From positions 1 through 33,879 of the forward strand of contig JAYSFC010000028.1 of the NCBI GenBank assembly GCA_041913505.1: a stretch of 33,879 bases of DNA, given 5' to 3'. The translations under genes and the position numbers were made by a program. The notes under the pieces were generated by a model. The model did not search any database. It was not told the origin of the DNA and was given only the letters and a program-made list of their open reading frames with translations. Origin of the DNA: JAYSFC01 sp041913505 (GTDB lineage: Bacteria; Pseudomonadota; Gammaproteobacteria; Burkholderiales; Burkholderiaceae_C). Shown here piece by piece: positions 1 through 7,381 of this stretch (position 1 is its first letter; the number at the start of each line of letters is the position of its first letter).

Positions 1-737
1 GTGCGCTCGGCGTTCAGGCCATCCAGCAGGGTCTTGAAGCCCTTGCCTTCTTCGCCCAGCAGCGCGTCCTCGGGGATTTCGAGGTTGTCGAAGAACAGCT
101 CGTTGGTCTCGTGGTTGACCATGTTCAGGATGGGGCGCACGGTGAGCCCGTTGCCAATCGCCTGGTGCAGGTCGATCAGGAAGCACGACAGGCCGTCGGA
201 GCGCTTCTTCACCTGATCGGCGGGCTTGGTGCGCGCCAGCAGGATCATCAGATCGCTGTGCTGGATGCGCGAGATCCAGACCTTCTGGCCGTTGATGACC
301 CAGCGGCCATCCTTCTTGACCGCGCTGGTCTTGAGCTTGGTGGTGTCCGAGCCGGTGGTCGGCTCGGTCACGCCCATCGACTGGATGCGCAGCTCGCCAC
401 TGGCGATGCGGGGCAGGAATTTTTCCTTCTGCGCCTGCGAGCCGCTGCGCACGATGGCGTTCATCACGTACATCTGGCCGTGGCAGGCGCCGGAGTTGCC
501 GCCGCTGCGGTTGATCTCTTCCATGATGACCGAGGCCTCGGCCATGGTCAGGCCCGAGCCGCCGTACTCCTGCGGGATCAGTGCGGCCATCCAGCCGGCC
601 TGCGTCAGGGCATCGACAAACTCCTCAGGGTAGGCGCGGGCCTCGTCGACCTTGCGGAAGTATTCGTCAGGGTACTGGGCGCACAGAGCGCGCACGGCGT
701 CGCGGATTTCCTGGTACTGGTCGGGCTGGTGGATCAT
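1..737 (-). CDS. Acyl-CoA dehydrogenase, partial (C-terminus beyond window)
   Basis: FAD-dependent acyl-CoA dehydrogenase that would introduce the 2,3 double bond into an acyl-CoA and pass electrons to ETF. The 245 visible codons begin MIHQPDQYQEIRDAV and run through the N-terminal helical domain into the beta domain. FAD/substrate-binding signatures are visible: MGVTEPTTGSD (about 121-131) and the WVINGQKVWIS segment (146-156). The segment LLDGLNAER (237-245) carries a Glu at the position where isovaleryl- and long-chain acyl-CoA dehydrogenases keep their catalytic base. The ATG is the complement of 735-737. The remaining ~140 residues lie outside the window. It is downstream of the hotdog dehydratase on the same strand, 71 bases apart with a palindrome between, so the two are probably co-transcribed. 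The family is certain; the substrate is unknown. Confidence 0.93.
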   Translation of the reverse strand, partial: MIHQPDQYQEIRDAVRALCAQYPDEYFRKVDEARAYPEEFVDALTQAGWMAALIPQEYGGSGLTMAEASVIMEEINRSGGNSGACHGQMYVMNAIVRSGSQAQKEKFLPRIASGELRIQSMGVTEPTTGSDTTKLKTSAVKKDGRWVINGQKVWISRIQHSDLMILLARTKPADQVKKRSDGLSCFLIDLHQAIGNGLTVRPILNMVNHETNELFFDNLEIPEDALLGEEGKGFKTLLDGLNAER

Positions 738-762
738 GGTGGTTTTCAAGTGTTTTTGGTCT

Positions 763-795
763 CTGGCGCTGATGTGGTAAGCGCCAGCAGCTATG
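763..795. repeat. Short palindromic repeat, copy 1
   Basis: A perfect 8-bp inverted repeat, CTGGCGCT (763-770) and AGCGCCAG (780-787), around a 9-base loop, followed by CAGCTATGG. It fills the gap between the hotdog dehydratase and the acyl-CoA dehydrogenase. The AGCGCCAGCAGCTAT core recurs in degenerate form at 3741, 6064, 24247 and 32775, so this is one member of a dispersed family. It could act as a transcript-stabilising or attenuating hairpin, which is inference. Confidence 0.7.
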
Positions 796-808
796 GATTT
801 GGTAGTTT

Positions 809-1714
809 TCAGGCCAACGTGGCCGTGCCCTGCATGGTCAGCCAGCCCTCGTGGTCCTGGGCCCACAGCTCCACGGTCTTGCCATCGGCCGACGGCTTGC
901 CGTGCACGCTGAACGGGTGCAGGTCGAAGGTGGGGCGTACGGCGCGGAAGTCGAACGTGAGCACCTGCGCGCCGGGCAGGCTGCGGCGCAGCAGGTCCAG
1001 CAGCAGCGTGGCGATCAGCGGGCCGTGCACGATCAGGCCGGGGTAGCCCTCGACCTCGGTCACGTACTTGCGGTCGTAATGGATGCGGTGGCCGTTGAAG
1101 GTGAGCGCGGAGTAGCGAAACAGCAGCACGTCGTCGGGCACGATGGTGCGCGACCAGGCGGCCTGTCCCTCCAGCGGCGGCTTTTGCGGCGTGGGGGCCG
1201 GGTCGCCGGGTTGGGCGGCCGAGCGGTAGACGATGTCGTGCTCCTCGGTCAGCGCCAGGCCCTGTGCGTTGCGGTACTGGTGCTCCACCAGCACGAACAG
1301 CAGCTCGCCCGAGCGCCCCGCCTTGTGCTTGACGGACTGGATGGTCGACTGGCGCTGCACCTGCTGGCCCACCTGCAGCGGGTTGGCGCCATCCCCTTGC
1401 ATTTCCCAGCGCAGGCGCCCGCCCGCCCACATGCGGCGCGGCAGCGGCACGGGCGGCAGAAAGCCTCCGCGCTTGGGGTGGCCGTCGGGGCCGATCTCGC
1501 TCTGGCGTGCATGCGGCAGGAAGTACAGCCAGTGCCACAGCGGCGGCACGGTGGTGCCGGGGGCCGGCGCGGGGTCGTCGCGGTCCAGCGTGGCCGACAG
1601 CGCTGCCGCAGGTTTGGCCGTGAGAGTGTCGCTCAAGGTTTCGCTTTGGCCCTGCCAGGTTTGCAGGTGTGCGAGCAACGCGGCGTCAATGATGGGTTCG
1701 GTCATGGTCGCCAT
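809..1714 (-). CDS. FAS1-like / HTD2-type hotdog acyl-CoA dehydratase
   Basis: Predicted 3-hydroxyacyl-CoA dehydratase (or hydratase) of the MaoC/FAS1-like hotdog superfamily, 301 aa. The first hotdog half contains PLWHWLYFLP and RRMWAGGRLRW. The second carries the active-site-like stretch FNGHRIHYDRKYV followed by YPGLIVHGPLIATLLLDL, as seen in HTD2-type and mesaconyl-C4-CoA/itaconyl-CoA hydratase relatives. The reading frame extends back to 1798, but that extension is arginine-rich and unlike the family, so I start at MATMTEP (1714); MTEP at 1705 is equally possible because neither has a good ribosome-binding site. It is divergent from the SDR operon and is followed by an acyl-CoA dehydrogenase. 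Fold confidence is high; the exact substrate (branched, dicarboxylic or other) cannot be read from sequence. Confidence 0.85.
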   Translation of the reverse strand: MATMTEPIIDAALLAHLQTWQGQSETLSDTLTAKPAAALSATLDRDDPAPAPGTTVPPLWHWLYFLPHARQSEIGPDGHPKRGGFLPPVPLPRRMWAGGRLRWEMQGDGANPLQVGQQVQRQSTIQSVKHKAGRSGELLFVLVEHQYRNAQGLALTEEHDIVYRSAAQPGDPAPTPQKPPLEGQAAWSRTIVPDDVLLFRYSALTFNGHRIHYDRKYVTEVEGYPGLIVHGPLIATLLLDLLRRSLPGAQVLTFDFRAVRPTFDLHPFSVHGKPSADGKTVELWAQDHEGWLTMQGTATLA

Positions 1715-1912
1715 CGTGCGGTCTGGCGAGCGCCCGCGCAATCCGCGTTTGTGAAAGCGCCTCTTCGGCGCCCATGAAGCCCCCCGGGGTCTTCGCACGC
1801 CGCTTTCATAGGGCCGAAGCCGCCCCTAGCGATTGCCAAATAGCGCAGGCGGGCCTTTGCCGTCATGCTCGCCACCTATCGAATTCCCTATTGCTAACAA
1901 AGGACGACAGAC
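1715..1912. promoter_or_regulatory. Divergent intergenic region, hotdog gene / SDR operon
   Basis: This 198-base gap must hold promoters for both directions. It contains a 5-bp hairpin GCGCC-TCTTC-GGCGC (1757-1771) and a longer-range inverted repeat TGAAAGCG (1752-1759) with CGCTTTCA (1801-1808). No convincing -35/-10 pair was recognised. An AAAGGA Shine-Dalgarno sequence lies just before the SDR start at 1913. Confidence 0.4.
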
Positions 1913-2830
1913 ATGGCGCAGAAGATGGTGCAGGACAAGGTGGTGGTGGTGACGGGTGCTGGCGGCGGCATCGGGCGCGACATGGCGCTGGCGCTGGCCG
2001 CGGCCGGGGCCAAGGTGGTGGTGAACGACATCGGCACCTCCACCACGGGCGAAGGCACCGACGCCGGCCCCGCGCAGAAGGTGGTCGAGGAGATCCGCGC
2101 CGCTGGCGGCCAGGCCGTGGCCAACATGGACAGCGTGGCCGAGGCCGCTGCGGCCGGCCGCATCATCCAGTGCGCGCTGGACCACTTCGGCCGCATCGAC
2201 GGCGTGGTCAACAACGCGGGCATCCTGCGCGACCGGTTCTTCCACAAGATGAGCCTGGACGAGTGGGACGCCGTACTCAAGGTGCACCTGTACGGCAGCT
2301 ACTACATGAGCCGCGCGGCCGCCAACCATTTCAAGGAGCAGGAGAGCGGTGCCTTCGTGCACATGACCTCCACCTCGGGCCTGATCGGCAACTTCGGCCA
2401 GGCCAACTACAGCGCAGCCAAGCTGGGGCTGGTGGCGCTGTCCAAGTCCATCGCGCTGGACATGCAGAAGTTCCACGTGCGCTCCAACTGCATCGCGCCG
2501 TTCGCCTGGAGCCGCATGATCGGCTCGATTCCCACCGACACGCCCGAGCAGCAGGCGCGCGTGGCCAAGATCCAGCAGATGACGCCCAACAAGATCGCCC
2601 CGCTGGCCGTGTACCTGCTGTCGGACCAGGCCAAGGACGTGAACGCCCAGGTCTTCGCCGTGCGCAACAACGAAATCTTCCTGATGAGCCAGCCGCGCCC
2701 CCTGCGCTCGGTGCACCGCAGCGAAGGCTGGACGCCCGAATTCATCGCCGAGCACGGCATGCCCGCGCTCAAGAGTTCGTTCGTGCCCATGGAGCGCTCG
2801 GGCGATGTGTTCAGTTGGGACCCCGTGTAA
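1913..2830 (+). CDS. SDR (3R)-hydroxyacyl-CoA dehydrogenase-like, MFE-2 type
   Basis: NAD(P)-dependent short-chain dehydrogenase, 305 aa. The cofactor motif TGAGGGIG is at 14-21, VVNDIG at 36-41, NNAG at 100-103, and the catalytic Ser153, Tyr166 and Lys170 occur in MTSTSG and QANYSAAK. The stretch NNAGILRDRFF and the GNFGQANYSAAKLGL segment closely resemble the dehydrogenase domain of peroxisomal multifunctional enzyme 2 (HSD17B4), which oxidises (3R)-hydroxyacyl-CoA. An AAAGGA site precedes the ATG. It is the first gene of a plus-strand operon and is followed 14 bases later by a MaoC protein resembling the hydratase-2 half of the same eukaryotic enzyme. The family is certain; R-stereospecificity is inferred from homology and context. 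Confidence 0.92.
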   Translation: MAQKMVQDKVVVVTGAGGGIGRDMALALAAAGAKVVVNDIGTSTTGEGTDAGPAQKVVEEIRAAGGQAVANMDSVAEAAAAGRIIQCALDHFGRIDGVVNNAGILRDRFFHKMSLDEWDAVLKVHLYGSYYMSRAAANHFKEQESGAFVHMTSTSGLIGNFGQANYSAAKLGLVALSKSIALDMQKFHVRSNCIAPFAWSRMIGSIPTDTPEQQARVAKIQQMTPNKIAPLAVYLLSDQAKDVNAQVFAVRNNEIFLMSQPRPLRSVHRSEGWTPEFIAEHGMPALKSSFVPMERSGDVFSWDPV

Positions 2831-2844
2831 GCGAGGCCGCTGCC

Positions 2845-3738
2845 ATGGCCATCGACTACCACCACCTGAAGAACCGGGCCTTCGCGCCCGTGCACCAGCA
2901 CTACACCGAGCGCGACACCATGCTCTACGCGCTCAGCCTCGGGCTGGGCAACGATCCGCTGAACGCCAGCGCGCTGCCTTTCGTCTACGAGGGGCTGGAA
3001 GGCGGCCTGCGCGCCCTGCCGTCGCAGGCCGTGGTGCTGGGCTACCCGGGCTTCTGGGCACGCGAGCCGGACACGGGCATCGACTGGGTCAAGCTCCTGC
3101 ATGGCGAGCAGCGCATGCGCCTGCACCGCCCACTGCCCGCGAGCTGCGAGGTCGTGGGCCACAACCGCATCACGCACCTGACCGACAAGGGCGAGGGCAA
3201 GGGCGCCATCATGGTGACCGAACGGCGCCTGGAGACGGCCGCCGGCGAGCTGCTGGCCACCGTGCAGCAGGTGACCTTTCTGCGCGGCGACGGCGGCTAC
3301 AGCCAGCAGGGCGGCGGCCAGCCCAGCGACGCACCGCTGCCCGCACTGCAGCCCACGCCCGAGGACCGCGCGCCCGACTTCACCGACACCCAGCCCACCC
3401 GCCCCGAGGCGGCGCTGCTGTACCGCCTGATGGGCGACTACAACCCGCTGCACGCCGACCCGGCCGTGGCCGCCAAGGCGGGCTTCGAGCGCCCCATCCT
3501 GCACGGCCTGGCCAGCTACGGCCTGGTGGCGCATGCGGTGTTGCGCCGGTGCTGCGGCGGCGATCCCGCGCGCCTCAAGGCGCTGGACATCCGCTTTGCC
3601 GCCCCGGTGTACCCGGGCGAGACGCTGGTGACCGAGATCTGGCGCGTGCCCGGCCAGCCGGCGCAGGTGCAGCTGCGCGCCCGTGTGCTCGAACGCGACA
3701 AGGTGGTGCTGAGCCACGGCTTCGCCGAACTGGCGTGA
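2845..3738 (+). CDS. MaoC family hydratase, hydratase-2 type
   Basis: (R)-specific 2-enoyl-CoA hydratase-like protein, 297 aa, with two hotdog repeats. The N-terminal part (to ~150) forms the substrate-side hotdog. The C-terminal half has the hydratase-2 motif GDYNPLHAD (197-205), giving the Asp198/His203 pair used by multifunctional enzyme 2 and MaoC hydratases, followed by FERPILHGLASYG. The ATG at 2845 is chosen because MAIDYHHLKNRAF matches the usual start of the family; the open frame runs much further upstream but overlaps the SDR gene. With the preceding SDR it would convert a 2-enoyl-CoA to 3-ketoacyl-CoA through the (3R)-hydroxy intermediate. Confidence is high for the family and moderate for the exact role. 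Confidence 0.92.
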   Translation: MAIDYHHLKNRAFAPVHQHYTERDTMLYALSLGLGNDPLNASALPFVYEGLEGGLRALPSQAVVLGYPGFWAREPDTGIDWVKLLHGEQRMRLHRPLPASCEVVGHNRITHLTDKGEGKGAIMVTERRLETAAGELLATVQQVTFLRGDGGYSQQGGGQPSDAPLPALQPTPEDRAPDFTDTQPTRPEAALLYRLMGDYNPLHADPAVAAKAGFERPILHGLASYGLVAHAVLRRCCGGDPARLKALDIRFAAPVYPGETLVTEIWRVPGQPAQVQLRARVLERDKVVLSHGFAELA

Positions 3739-3740
3739 GC

Positions 3741-3786
3741 TATCAAAAAGTGAGCTGCCGGCGTTTCATAGGTAAACGCTGGAGCT
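3741..3786. repeat. Short palindromic repeat, copy 2
   Basis: Located between the MaoC stop and the enoyl-CoA hydratase start. The core stem is GCGTTT (3761-3766) and AAACGC (3774-3779) around a 7-base loop; it extends outward through a G-T wobble and two more pairs. A TATCAAAAAG stretch lies upstream. Read on the other strand, AACGCCGGCAGCT aligns with the AGCGCCAGCAGCT core of copy 1. It lies inside what otherwise looks like one operon. Confidence 0.6.
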
Positions 3787-3816
3787 CGTTCTGAATCAAA
3801 TACCCTGGAGCACGCC

Positions 3817-4611
3817 ATGAGCGCATCCCCCGTGTTGACCTCCGTGCAGGACGGCATCGGCACCATCACCCTGAACCGCCCCGAGGCGCGCAACGCGCTC
3901 AACCAGGCCATGCGCCCGGCCCTGGCCGCCGCCATCGCGCAGATGCGCGATGACGCGCAGGTGCACGCGGTCATCCTCACCGGCGCGGGCGGCGCGTTCT
4001 GCTCGGGCGGCGACATCTCGGCCATGCTGGACACCAGCCGCACCGGCCTGGCCTTTCGCAAGGGCATGCGCGAGCTGCACCAGTGGTTCCCCGAACTCGT
4101 GAACCTGGAAAAGCCCGTGATCGCCGCGGTGGACGGCCCGGCCTTCGGCGCGGGCCTGAGCCTGGCGCTGGCGGCCGACTTCGTGCTGGCCACGCGCCGC
4201 GCCAAGTTCTGCGCGGTGTTCGGCCGCATTGGCCTGATCCCCGACCTGGGCGCGATGCACCTGCTGCCGCGCATCGTGGGCCAGCAAAAGGCCAAGGAGC
4301 TGGTCTTCACCGCGCGCACCGTCGATGCCGAAGAAGCCAAGCAACTGGGCATGGTGTTCGACATCGTGGATGACGCCACCGCGTTGACCGAGGCCGCGTT
4401 GGCGCTGGCGCGGCGGTTTGGCGAGGCCTCCACCGCTGCCATCGGCATGGCCAAGACCATCATGAACCAGTCCTTCGAGAGCGACGCGCGCACCATCGCC
4501 GAGCTGGAGTCCTATGCGCAATCTGTGTGCCGTGGCTCCGACTACCACCAGGACGCGGTGCGACGCTTCAAGGACAAGCAGCCGCTGCGCTTCGACTGGG
4601 ACAGGAAATGA
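3817..4611 (+). CDS. Enoyl-CoA hydratase/isomerase (crotonase) family
   Basis: Crotonase-fold protein, 264 aa, acting on acyl-CoA substrates. The oxyanion-hole segments CSGGDI (62-67) and GPAFGAG (108-114) are present. By eye alignment, the position of Glu144 of rat enoyl-CoA hydratase is not acidic here (near FGRIGL), while Glu161 (in AKELVF) matches Glu164, and Asp143 (in IPDLG) sits where dienoyl-CoA isomerase and PaaG-type isomerases have their Asp. That favours an isomerase or variant hydratase over a standard crotonase. It lies third in the SDR-MaoC operon, so it could shift double bonds in unsaturated intermediates. The family is certain; the reaction type is uncertain. Confidence 0.9.
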   Translation: MSASPVLTSVQDGIGTITLNRPEARNALNQAMRPALAAAIAQMRDDAQVHAVILTGAGGAFCSGGDISAMLDTSRTGLAFRKGMRELHQWFPELVNLEKPVIAAVDGPAFGAGLSLALAADFVLATRRAKFCAVFGRIGLIPDLGAMHLLPRIVGQQKAKELVFTARTVDAEEAKQLGMVFDIVDDATALTEAALALARRFGEASTAAIGMAKTIMNQSFESDARTIAELESYAQSVCRGSDYHQDAVRRFKDKQPLRFDWDRK

Positions 4612-4735
4612 CTCCCCCCTGTGTCGCCTGCGGCGCCATCCCCCCAGGGGGACGACGCCAGTGGCCGGGCGAAGCCCGCTCCACGGCGTCCGCTGGCATG
4701 GCCTGCTCTGCGGCCATCGGACTGGTGCCGGCGCG
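4612..4735 (+). repeat. GC-rich multi-hairpin intergenic repeat, copy A
   Basis: Begins with a C-run, then a small hairpin CGCC-TGC-GGCG (4625-4635), a facing TCCCCC/GGGGGA pair (4639-4651), and a large imperfect hairpin GACGCC (4654-4659) with GGCGTC (4685-4690) whose apex is CGGGC-GAA-GCCCG (4666-4678). A related element in the opposite orientation lies at about 31440-31565. The open frame crossing this segment is not coding-like. I recognise the style as a Comamonadaceae intergenic repeat from memory, unverified. It separates the crotonase and CoA-transferase genes. Confidence 0.6.
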
Positions 4736-4782
4736 CCAGTTTCATGACTTGCGGGGGGCGCGCTGCGCCCTGGAGCACTGAT

Positions 4783-6063
4783 ATGGGCGCATTGGCCGAA
4801 CGCTTGCAGGCACTGATCCGCCCTGGCGACACCCTGTGGTGGGGCCAGGCCACGGCCGAGCCGCTGACGCTCACGCGGGCCGTGGTGCAGCAGCGCCACG
4901 CGCTGGCGCAGGGCGGGCGGCTGCGCGTGTTCGTGGGCATCGGCGCGTCGGACACGCTGCAGCCCGGGCAGGCCGACGCCATCGATTTCTTCGGCTATGC
5001 CGCGGGCGGGCCGCACCGCGCCCTGGCCCAGGCCGGCGTGCTGGACATCCTGCCCAGCCACTATTCCCATCTGCCGGGCCTGATCCGCGAGGGGGTGCTG
5101 CCGGCCGACGTGGTGCTGCTGCAGGTGTCGCCGCCCGATGCGCAGGGCCGCTACAGCCTGGGGCTGGTGCAGGAATACCTGCCCGCCGCCATCGAGCGCG
5201 CGCGTGTGGTGATCGCCGAGGTGCACCCCGACGTGCCCTGGACGCACGGCGGCCTGCACCTGCAGGCCAGCGACTTCGCGCTGCTCGTCGATGCCGAGCA
5301 CCCGCCGCTGGACCAGAGCCGCAGCGCGCCCGGCCCGGTGGAGCAGACCATTGCGCGCCATGTGGCGGGGTGGGTGGAGGACGGCGCCACGCTGCAGCTG
5401 GGCATCGGCAACCTGCCCGAGGCCGTGCTGGCCGCGCTGCACGGCCACCGCGACCTGGGCCTGCACAGCGGTGCAGTGGGCGACGGCATTGCCGCTCTGG
5501 CCGAAGCCGGCGTGCTCACCAACGCCAGGAAGAGTCTGGACACCGGCGTGGGCATCGGCGGCATTCTCATGGGTGGCGAGCGCCTGCGCCGCTGGGCGCA
5601 CCGCAACCCACAGATCGAGCTGCGCGGCACCGACTACACGCACGACCCCGAGGTGCTGGCCGCCAGCCACAAGCTCACCGCCATCAACGCGGCCATCGAG
5701 GTGGACCTCACCGGCCAGATCAATGCCGAGGTGGCCGCCGGCTGCTACGTGGGCGCCGTGGGCGGCGCGGTGGACTTCCTGCGCGGCGCGGCCCGCAGCA
5801 AAGGCGGCCTGCCCATCGTGGCGCTGCCCGCCACTGCCAAGGGCAAGACGCGCATCGTGGCCCAGCTCTTGGGCCCGGTGAGCACGCCGCGCAGCGACGC
5901 GGGCCTGATCGTCACCGAGCATGGCGTGGCCGACCTGCGCGGGCAGACGCTGTCGCGCCGCGTGCGCCGGCTGATTGACATCGCCGCCCCCGAACACCGC
6001 GCCGACCTGGAGCGCCAGGCCCACGAGACGCTGCGCCGCTGTGGCGCGGTATTTCAAATTTGA
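4783..6063 (+). CDS. Acetyl-CoA hydrolase / CoA-transferase family protein lacking the usual Glu
   Basis: Homologue of class I CoA-transferases of the acetyl-CoA hydrolase/4-hydroxybutyrate CoA-transferase family, 426 aa. Family marks include QLGIGNLPEAV (205-215), LTNARK, the conserved region ending at VGAVGGAVDF, and the C-terminal VTEHGVADLRG. Classical members have a catalytic Glu in an H-S/T-E motif that forms the CoA thioester; here the motif reads LHSGAVGDG with Gly230 in that place. It may therefore be a hydrolase-like or otherwise altered subgroup. The open frame continues back to 4621, but that part lies in a repeat; MGALAERLQALIRPGD at 4783 fits the family start. The operon context suggests it releases or swaps CoA in the neighbouring pathway. 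Confidence 0.85.
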   Translation: MGALAERLQALIRPGDTLWWGQATAEPLTLTRAVVQQRHALAQGGRLRVFVGIGASDTLQPGQADAIDFFGYAAGGPHRALAQAGVLDILPSHYSHLPGLIREGVLPADVVLLQVSPPDAQGRYSLGLVQEYLPAAIERARVVIAEVHPDVPWTHGGLHLQASDFALLVDAEHPPLDQSRSAPGPVEQTIARHVAGWVEDGATLQLGIGNLPEAVLAALHGHRDLGLHSGAVGDGIAALAEAGVLTNARKSLDTGVGIGGILMGGERLRRWAHRNPQIELRGTDYTHDPEVLAASHKLTAINAAIEVDLTGQINAEVAAGCYVGAVGGAVDFLRGAARSKGGLPIVALPATAKGKTRIVAQLLGPVSTPRSDAGLIVTEHGVADLRGQTLSRRVRRLIDIAAPEHRADLERQAHETLRRCGAVFQI

Positions 6064-6098
6064 TAGCTGTTAGCGCATGTCAGATAAGCGCTAGCGGC
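6064..6098. repeat. Short palindromic repeat, copy 3
   Basis: Starts immediately after the CoA-transferase stop. GCTGTTAGCGC (6066-6076) pairs with GCGCTAGCGGC (6088-6098) over an 11-base loop, all eleven positions pairing if two G-T wobbles are allowed. Read on the minus strand the left arm gives GCGCTAACAGCTATCA, matching the family core. It lies between two operon genes. Confidence 0.7.
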
Positions 6099-6129
6099 CA
6101 TTTCCATTCATATTTCAAGGAGCAACACC

Positions 6130-7338
6130 ATGCGCAGAGCCGCCATCGTCACCCCCGTTCGCACCCCTGTCGGCACCTTTGGCGGCAGCCTGCGGCCCGT
6201 GCCCGTCGAGGAGCTGGCCGCCACCACGGTGCGCGCCGTGGTACAGCGCAGCGGCATCGACCCCGCGCGCATCGACGACGTGGTCATGGCCCAGTCGTAC
6301 GCCAACAGCGAGGTGCCCTGCGTAGGCCGCTGGGCCGCGCTGCAGGCAGGGCTGCCGGTATCGGTGCCGGGCATGCAGCTGGACCGGCGCTGCGGCGGCG
6401 GCCTGCAGGCCATCGTCACCGCGTCGATGATGGTGCAAAGCGGCGCCGCCGACGTGGTCATCGCCGGCGGCGTGGAGAGCATGAGCAACATCGAGTACTA
6501 CAGCACCGACATGCGCTGGGGCGCGCGCTCGGGAAACGTGCGCTTCTACGACCGCCTGGACCGCGGGCGCGAGCGCTCGCAGCCGGTGGAGCGCTTCGGC
6601 AAGATCTCCGGAATGATCGAGACGGCGGAGAACCTGGCGCGCGACTATGGCATTACGCGCGAGGAGGCCGACGCCTTCGCGCTGCGCAGCCACCAGCGCG
6701 CGGCGGCCGCCTGGGAGGCGGGCCGCTTTGCCGACGAAATCGTTCCCGTGCAGGTGCCGCAGCGCAAGGGCGAGCCGGTCACGTTTGCCCGCGATGAGGG
6801 CTTTCGCGCCGACGTCACGCCCGAGAGCCTGGCCAAGCTGCGCGTGCTGATGCCGAACGGCACCGTGACCGCCGGCAACGCCAGCCAGCAAAACGATGCC
6901 TCGGCCGCCTGCCTGATCGTGGCCGAGGACAAGCTGGCCGAGCTGGGCCTCACGCCCATGGCCACTCTGGTGGGATGGGCCGCCGCGGGTTGCGAGCCTT
7001 CGCACATGGGCATCGGCCCGGTGCCGGCCGTGAAGAAGCTGCTGGCGCGGCTGAACCTGCGCATCGACGACATGGATCTGGTGGAGCTCAACGAGGCCTT
7101 CGCCTGCCAGGTGCTGGCCGTGCTCAAGGGCTGGGAATGGCAGGACCAGGATGCCATCGCGCACAAGCTCAACGTCAACGGCTCGGGCATCTCGCTGGGC
7201 CACCCCATCGGCGCCACGGGCGTGCGCATCCTGGCCACGCTGCTGCACGAGCTGCAGCGCCGCAAGGGCCGCTACGGCCTGGAGACCATGTGCATCGGCG
7301 GTGGCCAGGGCATCGCCGCCGTTTTTGAGCGGATGTAA
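6130..7338 (+). CDS. Thiolase (acetyl-CoA C-acyltransferase)
   Basis: Degradative-type thiolase, 402 aa, which would cleave 3-ketoacyl-CoA with CoA to acetyl-CoA and a shortened acyl-CoA. All catalytic elements are present: nucleophile Cys88 in LDRRCGGGLQA, NEAFACQ, His358 in GHPIGATG, and Cys388 in MCIGGGQG. The N-terminus RRAAIVTPVRTPVGTFGG is typical. An AAGGAG ribosome-binding site at 6117-6122 supports the ATG at 6130. It is the last gene of the plus-strand operon and completes a dehydrogenation, hydration, oxidation and thiolysis series with the acyl-CoA dehydrogenase, MaoC and SDR genes. The family assignment is certain. Confidence 0.95.
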   Translation: MRRAAIVTPVRTPVGTFGGSLRPVPVEELAATTVRAVVQRSGIDPARIDDVVMAQSYANSEVPCVGRWAALQAGLPVSVPGMQLDRRCGGGLQAIVTASMMVQSGAADVVIAGGVESMSNIEYYSTDMRWGARSGNVRFYDRLDRGRERSQPVERFGKISGMIETAENLARDYGITREEADAFALRSHQRAAAAWEAGRFADEIVPVQVPQRKGEPVTFARDEGFRADVTPESLAKLRVLMPNGTVTAGNASQQNDASAACLIVAEDKLAELGLTPMATLVGWAAAGCEPSHMGIGPVPAVKKLLARLNLRIDDMDLVELNEAFACQVLAVLKGWEWQDQDAIAHKLNVNGSGISLGHPIGATGVRILATLLHELQRRKGRYGLETMCIGGGQGIAAVFERM

Positions 7339-7345
7339 CGCCACA

Positions 7346-7381
7346 GCACGATATGCGCCGCCGCATCAGGGCGCATCGTGC
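7346..7381. terminator. Bidirectional hairpin between convergent genes
   Basis: GCACG (7346-7350) plus ATGCGCC (7353-7359) pair with GGCGCAT (7370-7376) plus CGTGC (7377-7381): 12 bp with a 2-base bulge and a 10-base loop that contains the LysR stop codon. It lies between the convergent thiolase and LysR ends. No T-run follows on either strand, so a classic intrinsic terminator is not shown. Confidence 0.5.

Noticed and set aside
1752..1808. Third copy of the large GC-rich repeat in the 1.75 kb region
   Set aside because: It has a GCGCC hairpin and C/G-runs, but the order of blocks does not match copies A and B.
1774..2844. Upstream extension of the MaoC reading frame
   Set aside because: Arginine/glycine-rich translation inside the SDR gene; the MaoC family start at 2845 is natural.
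4621..4782. N-terminal extension of the CoA-transferase
   Set aside because: Lies in an intergenic hairpin repeat and does not resemble the family.
3796..6057. 753-codon open frame on the minus strand
   Set aside because: Antisense to the crotonase and CoA-transferase genes; its Ala/Arg/Gly/His-rich, domain-free translation is typical of a GC-rich shadow frame.
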